Assembly: GCA_021844645.1 (NCBI GenBank)
Contig: JAKBTA010000027.1
Location: 1 to 16,503 of the forward strand
Source: Nitrospirota bacterium
GTDB lineage: Bacteria; Nitrospirota_A; Leptospirillia; Leptospirillales; Leptospirillaceae
Length of the DNA: 16,503 bases
Reading direction: 5' to 3'
Below are positions 8,009 through 14,878 of this stretch, one piece after another (positions within the stretch are counted from its first letter, which is position 1; each line of letters begins with the position of its first letter). The translations under genes were made by a program, and so were the position numbers. A model generated the notes under the pieces. The model ran no database searches. It was not told the origin of the DNA and saw nothing but the letters and a program-made list of their open reading frames with translations.

Positions 8009-8030
8009 ATCAAGATCAAATCAAGATCAA
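8009..8030. promoter_or_regulatory. Perfect 11-bp tandem direct repeat before receptor 3
   Basis: ATCAAGATCAA occurs twice without a gap (8009-8019, 8020-8030). An 11-bp period is the classical arrangement of OmpR/PhoB-family binding sites. On the other strand it reads TTGATCTTGAT, which shares TTGATCT with the repeat before the regulator gene (6940-6946). It lies about 170 bp before the receptor start. Confidence 0.5.
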
Positions 8031-8092
8031 GTGACACCTCTTTTACCAGACCCTAACCGCCATTTATTCCTTTTCCATTAGTATCCCCGCAA

Positions 8093-8118
8093 CCTAATCG
8101 GTCTATCTGCCGATCAGG
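8093..8118. promoter_or_regulatory. Inverted repeat before receptor 3
   Basis: CCTAATCGG (8093-8101) and CCGATCAGG (8110-8118) pair at 8 of 9 positions across an 8-nt spacer. Its ATCGGT half-site is shared with the dyad before receptor 1 (564-569). Confidence 0.4.
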
Positions 8119-8189
8119 TCAAGTATTTCTATGTCTGCAAAAACATTTTTGGGTGAAAACAGGAAAAGTCCCATACGGGACCTTTGACC

Positions 8190-8204
8190 AAGGAGGAATT
8201 GGTG
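8190..8204 (+). promoter_or_regulatory. Strong ribosome binding site deciding the GTG start of receptor 3
   Basis: AAGGAGGA (8190-8197) lies inside the longest open frame, which begins at TTG 8184, so that start cannot be the real one. GTG 8202 is 5 nt after AGGAGG, an ideal spacing. TTG 8199 is too close. Confidence 0.75.
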
Positions 8205-11114
8205 CTTAAAAAAGAAAAGACCCTCAGGAATATCGCGGCCATGGCCGGGATACTTCTTGTCAGTCAATGGAATGGATCTTTATCGTACGGGCAATCGGCA
8301 CCCGATGCGTCCGGCGCGGGAAAGGAAGCCTCCGCCCAGTCGGTCGCAGCCTCTTCCGTGATCTATGGAACCATCTTCTCCAGCAAAGACAAGAAACCTC
8401 TCGCGAGCGTCCCTGTAACATTAAAGAACAATGGCACAGGAGAGATCGTCACCAAAAAAACCGACTTGCAGGGAGCATTTATCTTTTCTCACCTCGTACC
8501 CGGAAACTATCAGATCGTGGCCGGAGGCGGAAGCTTTTCCCTTCAGAAAAAAGAAGGAATCCTGAAGGGCAGCACCGTTGGAGAGATGAACTTTCAGGTT
8601 ACGCCTCTCTCGACCGGGAGCTCGGTGCTTTCCGGAAACATCTACGAGGGCCATGGAGACAACAAGATCCCCATTGCTGCGCAGATGGCGGTCAAGAATA
8701 CCCGGACAAACGAGATTTACACAGTTGGATCGGACAACTCTGGACATTTCTCCCTGAATAACATTCCTTCAGGAGACTACCTCGTACAGGTCGTCAAGCG
8801 GGGATATCTTCCCTATTCCCAAAAGATTGCTGTCGCAGGAACAACAAATGCCGCCATCCAACTCCGAATCAACCGCATGGCCAAAGCGGACATCAACGCA
8901 ACAGGAAATAAAAAGATCAAGGACACCACGGGTGCAATTACCGTCGTTGGCCGCAAGACCTTTGAAACATTTCAAACAGCCGGAATTGGGTTCGCCCTCT
9001 CGAACCAGCCTGGCATCAATTATTACTCCAGGTCCGGAGCCAATGGTGTAACCGGTGGCATGAACTACTTTACCTGCCGTGGATTTTCAACAGGAGGATC
9101 GAACACAGCGCCGTCCGGGGGTTCCAATATCGAGTTTTATGTCGAAGGCGTCCCCCAGAACGAAAATCAGGATGGCGGAATGGTCTATGATCTGGGGCTC
9201 TTTAATACTGACATTGCATCGGTCGACATCCGGCGCGGCGTGACCACTTCTGCCGAATTGGGCAATTACGCTTCAGGCTGTTCAGTCAATATCCACCTCA
9301 TGCAACCCACACAAGACGCCTATTCTCAAATCACAAGCGGCATGGGATCCTACGGCCAGTACTACACCTCCTTTGTTTCAAATACCGGAATTAACGAAAA
9401 GCTCGGGGTTGGGGCATACAATAACCTGTCGGTTATCAACCAGCAGGGGTTCCAGGACTTCACCATGGTCCAAGAGTACCAAGACTATGCAAACATCACG
9501 AAATATCTTGAAAACGGCAAGATCAGCCTTATGTTTACCGGAGCCTACAAGAACTACGACCGGGGTGCATCAACATCCCTTCAGAACTTCCAAGCCTTTG
9601 GGCCAACTTACAATGGGTTGCCGAACGGCGAAAATGTCTCATATCCGTCTGGTGTCTACGCTCAGGATTCGCCTTATTACAAGGAATGGATCTCCCAGCG
9701 CTACATGATCACCCTGCAAGGTGAAGACCAGATAAACAGTGCAATATCTGTCAAAAACAATGCTTTTGCACTCATAGTTCCCTATGGGGTCATCCAAGTG
9801 CCGGTCGGGATCACGGGATCTCCTGTCTCTGGGACTTCCGGAACGGCATTCCAATCCATTTCTCCCGACTACGGCGGTATTTGTAGTGGAGGAACAGCGA
9901 CGCAGTGCGCCAATCCTTTTAACTTCGCCTATATTCAAGGGCAAGGATTCAAGGTGGGAGACATCGCAGAAGCGGTATTCCAAACTTGGAAAGGGAACAA
10001 GATTCATCTTGGAGCAAGGCTTTCCTATAACAACACGCTTTACGGAAACGAGCCGATTGGTACGCCCAATATCACAGGAAACGCTGGTGGATCCAACATG
10101 CTGACCACCATTGGGGGATACCTGGAAGATCATTACAGGCCTACAAAAGATTGGCTGGTGAGCGCAGGCTTCAGAGTCATGGCCATCAACGAACAGTACT
10201 CCAATTCGCTCATGTCCGGTGCACAGACAATCACCAATGGCGCCAACGGAGGAAATGCTGTCTATCAACCCAATGGCGGTGAGACGTTTGTGGTCCCCCT
10301 ACCTCATGTGGGAGTGAACTGGTACCCCAACGATCACTGGAAGATCTATGCCAATGTGGGACAGTCTTACTCGGCTCCTTCGATTCAGTTTTTTGAACTG
10401 GCTCCGGGGTCCGGAACTCTTAACATTAAACCGGAAATCGTGTCCGATGCTGAAATTGGGACCCGGTACACGACCGACAAGGGTTTTGTGGCTGTAGACC
10501 TCTACAATGATTATATCAACAACATGTTCACGACATCACTCCAGACATTGCCAAGCGGGGTCACAAATGTCTTGCCGGATTCTGCCGGACTTGCCGAGAT
10601 GAGAGGTATCGAAGCGGAGTTCAAACGTGACCTTTGGGCAGGATTCAGTGTCGATGGCAGCTTTTCTGCGGTGGACGCCTACTTTGTCAGTGCCCAATAT
10701 GGGGTAGGAACGAGCACTGTCCTCAGCAATTCCGGTGATCCGCTGCCTTTTGTCCCCAACATGCTAGGGAACCTCGACCTGAACTATGCAAAGGGGAACT
10801 GGCATTGGACGCTTAATGAACGCTACACCGGCATGATGAATGTCATCAATACCTCCGGAGGACCTTCCGGAACACAAAACCTTGAGGAGAATTCTCCTGG
10901 TTACTGGACTACGAATCTTCTTCTGGCCTACGACCTTCCAAAGATGAATTGGTATAAGAAGGCCCAGCTTTTCTTCAACGCGTTCAATCTCTTGAACACC
11001 AATTACTACATGCCGGCATCGCTTGTCACTGCAAGCAAAAGCAATCCGGATGTCTTGATGGTTTACCCTGGTGAGCCAATCAACGTCTTCGGAGGGGTCA
11101 CCCTTAGCTTCTAG
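8202..11114 (+). CDS. TonB-dependent receptor 3, close paralogue of receptor 1
   Basis: This receptor is 970 residues when started at GTG 8202, exactly the length of receptor 1. A signal peptide (about 1-31, ending near LSYGQS) is followed by the two carboxypeptidase-regulatory-like domains (about 53-137 and 140-225). The TonB-box-like GAITVVG comes next (244-250), then a plug with Cys292 (NYFTCRGF) and Cys360 (NYASGCSVN), and a barrel ending in VTLSF. The loop cysteine pair CSGGTATQC matches that of receptor 1 in position and spacing. Long blocks of the plug and barrel are identical to receptor 1, while the mature N-terminus and some outer loops differ. That pattern fits duplication followed by loop divergence. 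It is the receptor nearest to the exbB-exbD-tonB genes, but a strong terminator separates them. The ligand is unknown. Confidence 0.92.
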   Translation: MLKKEKTLRNIAAMAGILLVSQWNGSLSYGQSAPDASGAGKEASAQSVAASSVIYGTIFSSKDKKPLASVPVTLKNNGTGEIVTKKTDLQGAFIFSHLVPGNYQIVAGGGSFSLQKKEGILKGSTVGEMNFQVTPLSTGSSVLSGNIYEGHGDNKIPIAAQMAVKNTRTNEIYTVGSDNSGHFSLNNIPSGDYLVQVVKRGYLPYSQKIAVAGTTNAAIQLRINRMAKADINATGNKKIKDTTGAITVVGRKTFETFQTAGIGFALSNQPGINYYSRSGANGVTGGMNYFTCRGFSTGGSNTAPSGGSNIEFYVEGVPQNENQDGGMVYDLGLFNTDIASVDIRRGVTTSAELGNYASGCSVNIHLMQPTQDAYSQITSGMGSYGQYYTSFVSNTGINEKLGVGAYNNLSVINQQGFQDFTMVQEYQDYANITKYLENGKISLMFTGAYKNYDRGASTSLQNFQAFGPTYNGLPNGENVSYPSGVYAQDSPYYKEWISQRYMITLQGEDQINSAISVKNNAFALIVPYGVIQVPVGITGSPVSGTSGTAFQSISPDYGGICSGGTATQCANPFNFAYIQGQGFKVGDIAEAVFQTWKGNKIHLGARLSYNNTLYGNEPIGTPNITGNAGGSNMLTTIGGYLEDHYRPTKDWLVSAGFRVMAINEQYSNSLMSGAQTITNGANGGNAVYQPNGGETFVVPLPHVGVNWYPNDHWKIYANVGQSYSAPSIQFFELAPGSGTLNIKPEIVSDAEIGTRYTTDKGFVAVDLYNDYINNMFTTSLQTLPSGVTNVLPDSAGLAEMRGIEAEFKRDLWAGFSVDGSFSAVDAYFVSAQYGVGTSTVLSNSGDPLPFVPNMLGNLDLNYAKGNWHWTLNERYTGMMNVINTSGGPSGTQNLEENSPGYWTTNLLLAYDLPKMNWYKKAQLFFNAFNLLNTNYYMPASLVTASKSNPDVLMVYPGEPINVFGGVTLSF

Positions 11115-11146
11115 GATTTCAATACCAATTAAAGCATCCGATCAAT

Positions 11147-11179
11147 AAAAAAGGGGGGGGGTGGAATACCCCCCTTTTT
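11147..11179 (+). terminator. Strong rho-independent terminator after receptor 3
   Basis: An A6 G9 run (11147-11161) pairs with C6 T5 (11169-11179): at least an 11-bp A/G-C/T stem with a T-tract as its 3' arm. It cleanly ends the receptor 3 unit before exbB and may also work for the opposite strand. Confidence 0.85.
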
Positions 11180-11274
11180 CATATCTGCCAGGATCAGTCT
11201 CCCAGCATTCATCTCAACACTTCCCACAATATTCTGTGACCACCCGTTCATCAGATTTTTACCTTGGAGTCACA

Positions 11275-11303
11275 TTGGCGTGAAACAATCGCGATGGGAT
11301 CAT
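11275..11303 (+). promoter_or_regulatory. Weak candidate promoter for the exbB operon
   Basis: TTGGCG (11275-11280) and GATCAT (11298-11303) are 17 bp apart, each matching 4 of 6 consensus positions. The position, about 60 bp before exbB and after the receptor terminator, is right, but the match is modest. Confidence 0.25.
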
Positions 11304-11361
11304 TTAGGGATTCACACGACAAGACCACCAAAATACATCACTCAAGAAGGAGACACAGATC

Positions 11362-12066
11362 ATGGATGCACTCAATTACCTGCTAAGGGGCGGCCCCATC
11401 ATGTACCTCTTGCTGCCCATGTCCGCAATCGCCATTGCTGTCATCATCGAGCGTTTCCTTTACCTCAACAGGGAAAAATCCGGAACGGAGAAGATCCTTT
11501 CGGTTCTCAGAAAAGGCTCCAAGGGAGAAGCCGAAATCGTCGAGGTCAGAAGACTTCTGGAAGATGCCCAGAAAAACCACCTTATTCTCGGGAAAATCCT
11601 CGCACTCTTTCTCGACCATAAAACCTCCGCCGGCGATCTTGAGCATCTGGTCGAAGCGGAAGCCCTGATCGAAGAAAAAGGGCTCAAGCAAAGAATGTGG
11701 CTTTTAGACACCACCATCACCATGGCTCCTCTTCTCGGACTTCTGGGAACCATCATGGGCATCATTGCCTCATTCCACGTGATGTCGGTCTCCGGTCTCG
11801 GAAAGCCTGCCCAGATCACCGGCGGCGTTGCGGAAGCCCTGATTGCAACAGCGACAGGTCTTGTTATCGCCATCGTCTCACTGGGTTTCTACAACCTTCT
11901 GAACACCATGATCCGGGAGATCAGAAACTCCATCGAGTCATCGGCCCGCCTCCTGTTCCTTCTCCAGGACAGGCTCAGGCTGGTTCCTTCCGGTGAACGG
12001 ATCCAGACATTGGCTTCCGACAGGAATCCGGCGGCCATCGCGAGAGCGGCAACCGTTACCAAGTAA
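11362..12066 (+). CDS. exbB: ExbB-type proton channel subunit of the TonB motor
   Basis: This 234-residue protein of the MotA/TolQ/ExbB family is an inner-membrane protein that, with ExbD, turns the proton gradient into movement of TonB. Three membrane segments are visible: about 11-31, 118-140 and 153-180. The second contains the family signature APLLGLLGTIMG (122-133) and the third ALIATATGLVIAI (159-171). The cytoplasmic region between segments 1 and 2 (about 35-115) is charged. AAGGAG at 11347-11352 precedes the ATG by 9 nt. MotA and TolQ are alternatives within the family, but the exbD and tonB genes directly downstream support ExbB. It is the first gene of a probable five-gene operon. 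Confidence 0.93.
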   Translation: MDALNYLLRGGPIMYLLLPMSAIAIAVIIERFLYLNREKSGTEKILSVLRKGSKGEAEIVEVRRLLEDAQKNHLILGKILALFLDHKTSAGDLEHLVEAEALIEEKGLKQRMWLLDTTITMAPLLGLLGTIMGIIASFHVMSVSGLGKPAQITGGVAEALIATATGLVIAIVSLGFYNLLNTMIREIRNSIESSARLLFLLQDRLRLVPSGERIQTLASDRNPAAIARAATVTK

Positions 12067-12150
12067 GAGCGACCGGAACCGCCCGATCGAGAATGATTTT
12101 GATCGAGACATAAAAACAGTCAGGCATTTTGGAACCATCAAATTTTTTAC

Positions 12151-12155
12151 AGGAG
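12151..12155 (+). promoter_or_regulatory. Ribosome binding site deciding the exbD start
   Basis: AGGAG lies 6 nt before ATG 12162. The open frame extends upstream to a TTG at 12129 that has no such site. Confidence 0.7.
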
Positions 12156-12161
12156 CAATCC

Positions 12162-12575
12162 ATGAGACTTTTTTCGGACCATCCAGAAGAAGAACGAGCC
12201 CGGATCGAACTGATCCCGATGATCGACATCATGTTTTTTCTTCTGGTTGTCTTCATCTTCATCTCCATCTCCCTGATCAAGCTTAACGGTGTGACGCTGA
12301 ATCTCCCGAAGGCGGCCACCCAGCCCATTAAAAAAGAGATCAAGACGCTGAACATTTCCATCACGGAAAACGGCGCACTTTATCTTGACAAGACGCCCGT
12401 TACAAAAGATCAGCTGAAGAGCGCTCTTGCAGCCATTGCCAAAGATCCATCGGTCAAGGAACAGATCATTATCAGCGGAGACAAGGACTCCCATCTCCAG
12501 GCACTCGTCAGCGTCATGAACCTGTGCAACACATTGGGCTTCGACAATCTCTCCATCAGGACACAAGAACAATGA
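12162..12575 (+). CDS. exbD: ExbD-type periplasmic subunit of the TonB motor
   Basis: This 137-residue ExbD/TolR family protein has one membrane segment near the N-terminus (about 18-40) with the conserved proton-path aspartate Asp22 in the IPMIDIMFFLLVVF motif. The rest (about 45-137) is periplasmic, with the usual NISITENGALYLDKTPV and DKDSHLQALVSVMN segments that form the ExbD fold. The ATG at 12162 is chosen over the upstream TTG because of the ribosome site. It follows exbB after a 95-bp gap and overlaps tonB by 4 bp (ATGA), a sign of translational coupling. TolR is the main alternative; the neighbours make ExbD the better call. Confidence 0.93.
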   Translation: MRLFSDHPEEERARIELIPMIDIMFFLLVVFIFISISLIKLNGVTLNLPKAATQPIKKEIKTLNISITENGALYLDKTPVTKDQLKSALAAIAKDPSVKEQIIISGDKDSHLQALVSVMNLCNTLGFDNLSIRTQEQ

Positions 12576-13264
12576 GTACGATTTCCGGGGCAAAAGACCC
12601 TTCATTTTCAGACTATATCGAAAATCCGACATTCAGGCTCATGGGACTCCTGTTTCTCGTGATCCTGATGGAGGGGGGGCTCCTTCTCGCCATTCACATC
12701 AACCCACCCCTCGATGTCCCCGATAAAAAAATCGAGCCGATCCGGATCACGCTGACCCACCCGCCAGCGCCTCCGAAACCAATTGCCAAGCCGACTCCGC
12801 CAAAGCCGGTTCCTCACCAGATCAAAAAAGTGGTGCGACAGGTTCATCCCCACCCTAAAGCAACCCCGCCTGTCCTTCCCGCAGCCAACGCCACATCCGA
12901 AAATCAGCTGGTGGCATCCGTGGGAAACGAGGTTTCTCTGGGCTGGGGTTCTGCGGCACCGGCAAAGGGAACACCTTCTGACTTTGTTTCCCCGCAGCTT
13001 TTGACAAAGGTCGACACCTCCAACTTCTACACGCAGAAGATGAAGGATTCCGACGAAGAAGGAGATGTCGTCATCGAAGTCTGGGTCGACCCGAAAGGGG
13101 CCATCTCTCATTACAAGATGGTTATCCCTTCCGTTTACGATGACATCAACCGCGTCTCTCTGGGAATTCTGAAAACCCTGAAATTTGCCCCTGCGACCTA
13201 CAAGGGCAACCCGGTTGAGGGCCAGTTCCAGCTAAACTTCCGCTTCAGGATCCAGAACAGCTAG
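12572..13264 (+). CDS. tonB: TonB energy-transducing protein
   Basis: This 230-residue protein has one N-terminal membrane anchor (about 22-43). A proline- and lysine-rich periplasmic spacer follows (about 63-103, with repeated PPKP, KPTPPKP and HPHPKATPP). The C-terminal TonB domain (about 150-227) contains GDVVIEVWVDPKGAIS and LKFAPATYKGNPVEGQFQLNFRF. It spans the periplasm and pulls on the TonB box of loaded receptors. ATG 12572 overlaps the exbD stop (ATGA). The membrane anchor lacks a histidine in the centre and instead has Glu34, unlike the Ser16/His20 face of E. coli TonB. It probably serves the three receptors upstream. Confidence 0.92.
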   Translation: MSTISGAKDPSFSDYIENPTFRLMGLLFLVILMEGGLLLAIHINPPLDVPDKKIEPIRITLTHPPAPPKPIAKPTPPKPVPHQIKKVVRQVHPHPKATPPVLPAANATSENQLVASVGNEVSLGWGSAAPAKGTPSDFVSPQLLTKVDTSNFYTQKMKDSDEEGDVVIEVWVDPKGAISHYKMVIPSVYDDINRVSLGILKTLKFAPATYKGNPVEGQFQLNFRFRIQNS

Positions 13265-13271
13265 GGCGTCG

Positions 13272-13736
13272 ATGAAAAGAACAGCCATCATTTTTCTCCT
13301 GCTATTTTCCATGTTCGTCACAGCAGTCGCCCATGCCCAGCAGGATGCATCCTCGCCGGGGGGTGACACAGGGCAGACCGGCGATGCCACCGAACCCAAA
13401 AAGAAAAAAGAGGACAATTCGGTTATCCTGAGCATGCTTCCGGGACCCAATGACAGCATGGGGCTTGAAAAAGTTTTCAAACAGTACGGGCTTTCCATTA
13501 CCGCAATCGAGATCGACCATCCCGATGCCCAGGACCCCATAACAGTCAAGATCCGCTTTGACCTTCCACTGACCGGTCAATGTTCAGCACCGATATCGGA
13601 GCTTGCGACCTATCTCACCAGAAGCGCCGTCTGGCAGACCGATCACAACGGAGTTTTCCTCCCCATGAATACCTGGGCAAGGGGACTCTCCCGAGGACAC
13701 CGGGAACTCTTCCTCCCAGAAGACTGCCCGTCATAA
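13272..13736 (+). CDS. Small exported protein of unknown function, coupled to tonB
   Basis: This 154-residue protein was not recognised. Residues 1-22 form a signal peptide with a clean AHA end (MKRTAIIF...AHA). A low-complexity linker rich in Gly, Asp and Thr follows, then a KKKKE patch (about 43-47). A compact domain of about 100 residues comes last, with KVFKQYGLSITAIEI, PITVKIRFDLPL and AVWQTDHNGVFLPM segments. It holds two cysteines, in GQCSAP and, near the C-terminus, EDCPS, which could form a disulfide. It starts 7 bp after tonB (AGGG at 13263-13266 as a modest ribosome site) and so belongs to the same transcript. A periplasmic accessory to the TonB system is a guess from position only. 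Confidence 0.75.
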   Translation: MKRTAIIFLLLFSMFVTAVAHAQQDASSPGGDTGQTGDATEPKKKKEDNSVILSMLPGPNDSMGLEKVFKQYGLSITAIEIDHPDAQDPITVKIRFDLPLTGQCSAPISELATYLTRSAVWQTDHNGVFLPMNTWARGLSRGHRELFLPEDCPS

Positions 13737-13790
13737 CCACTGAACCTATGATGCAGTTCCGCTTTTCGGAGATTGCGCCTATTTTTGAGA

Positions 13791-13797
13791 AGAAGGG
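13791..13797 (+). promoter_or_regulatory. Ribosome binding site deciding the propeller start
   Basis: AGAAGGG lies 4-5 nt before ATG 13802. The open frame reaches back to 13580, but those codons overlap the previous gene and give no signal peptide. Confidence 0.55.
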
Positions 13798-13801
13798 CAG
13801 A

Positions 13802-14878
13802 ATGCGCAGAAAAATCATCCCGAACAAGAAAGAAAGCACCTGTTGTCTTTCCCTCATTTTTTTTCTGGCCCTGACCATCTTCCAACCGCCAGCAAGCGGA
13901 CAGGCCGCATCCACGTCCCGCAACCCCCTTTTGGAAATTCGCGACATCCCCCTTCCCGGGAAAGCCACGCGCCTCGATTACATCGCAATCGATCCAAAAA
14001 AGCGTCGACTTCTCATCGCTCACCTGGGAGACAGCTCCCTTCTGGTCTTTAGCCTTGTTCACAGAAATGTCATAAAAGAAATCCACAAGATACCCAAAAT
14101 CCATGGAGTGATTTCTGTCCCGGAAAAAAATGCCATCTTTGCAACAGCAACCGGAGTCGACAAACTCTTTGAGATCAGTTCGAAAACACTGAAGGTCACC
14201 CAAACATTTCCTTCTGGCCATCATCCCGATGGACTCGCCTTTGACGCACAAGACAATAAAGTCTTCATCTCCGATGAAACGGGCCATGCAATAACCGCCG
14301 TCGGGACCGGATCCCGGCGATCGATTTCAACGATTGACTTGCCGGGAGAGGTGGGCAATACCCGCGCCAGCTTAAAAGACAGTCTGATCTACTCCACTGT
14401 CTCCGGAGAAAAAGGGGATATGGTCGCCGTCATTGACCCGAAAAGGATGAAGATCATCAGAAAAATTCCTGTGGACGAAGGCTGCAAACCCCATGGAGAA
14501 CGGATCACCCCGGACGGGAAACAGATCTTCATCCTGTGCCAGGAAAAAGCCACGCTTCTCATCATGGACCTGCCCTCGGGAAAGATTCAGGATCGATTCC
14601 CGGTGGGGACCGACCCTGATGTCCTGAGTCTGGATCCCAAAAGAGGACATCTGGTCGTCGCATCAGAGGCGGGGATCGTCAGCGTCTTTCGCAACATATC
14701 GGGGAAATGGGAAAAAGCGGGGGAACAGTATGTTGCCTATCGCGCGCACACAGTGGCCGTCGACCCTGAAACCGGTCTGGTTTATCTTCCTCTCCAGGAT
14801 GTTAAGGGCAAGCCCGTTCTCCGGATTATGAAATACGAGGCTCGTGATCCAGTTCGGCCTACTCGAATGAGGACCTGA
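13802..14878 (+). CDS. Exported seven-bladed YVTN/YncE-type beta-propeller protein
   Basis: This protein is 358 residues when started at ATG 13802. A basic start (MRRK) and a hydrophobic stretch (about 14-29) form a signal peptide ending near ASGQA (32-36). Seven repeats of about 40 residues follow, with recurring blade motifs: LDYIAIDPKKRRLLIA, PDGLAFDAQDNKVFIS, PHGERITPDGKQIFIL, PDVLSLDPKRGHLVVA and AHTVAVDPETGLVYLP. This is the YVTN-type propeller signature. Such proteins are usually periplasmic and bind partners or small ligands; many have no known reaction. Cys228 and Cys246 lie in neighbouring repeats. It follows the small exported protein by 65 bp on the same strand and is probably the last gene of the exbB operon. 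It overlaps the opposite-strand aminotransferase gene by 20 bp. A lactonase or dehydrogenase role cannot be assigned from sequence. Confidence 0.85.
   Translation: MRRKIIPNKKESTCCLSLIFFLALTIFQPPASGQAASTSRNPLLEIRDIPLPGKATRLDYIAIDPKKRRLLIAHLGDSSLLVFSLVHRNVIKEIHKIPKIHGVISVPEKNAIFATATGVDKLFEISSKTLKVTQTFPSGHHPDGLAFDAQDNKVFISDETGHAITAVGTGSRRSISTIDLPGEVGNTRASLKDSLIYSTVSGEKGDMVAVIDPKRMKIIRKIPVDEGCKPHGERITPDGKQIFILCQEKATLLIMDLPSGKIQDRFPVGTDPDVLSLDPKRGHLVVASEAGIVSVFRNISGKWEKAGEQYVAYRAHTVAVDPETGLVYLPLQDVKGKPVLRIMKYEARDPVRPTRMRT

Larger units (their letters stand above)
7859..8201. other. Intergenic region before receptor 3 with operator-like repeats
   Basis: No gene is seen in this 343-bp gap and no clear terminator follows the regulator gene. 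It contains a perfect 11-bp tandem repeat (8009-8030) and a 9-bp inverted repeat with one mismatch (8093-8118), both plausible control sites for receptor 3. A strong Shine-Dalgarno sequence (AAGGAGGA) lies at 8190-8197. Confidence 0.55.

Noticed and set aside
8184..8201. TTG start for receptor 3
   Set aside because: The strong Shine-Dalgarno sequence lies after this codon, so GTG 8202 must be the start.
13580..13801. Longer propeller protein starting inside the previous gene
   Set aside because: It would overlap 13272-13736 out of frame and has no signal peptide at that end; ATG 13802 has a ribosome site and leads into one.
13802..14878. Beta-propeller phytase, which would fit a phosphate theme
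   Set aside because: The repeats are of YVTN type with seven blades, and the acidic metal-binding pattern of phytases is not seen.
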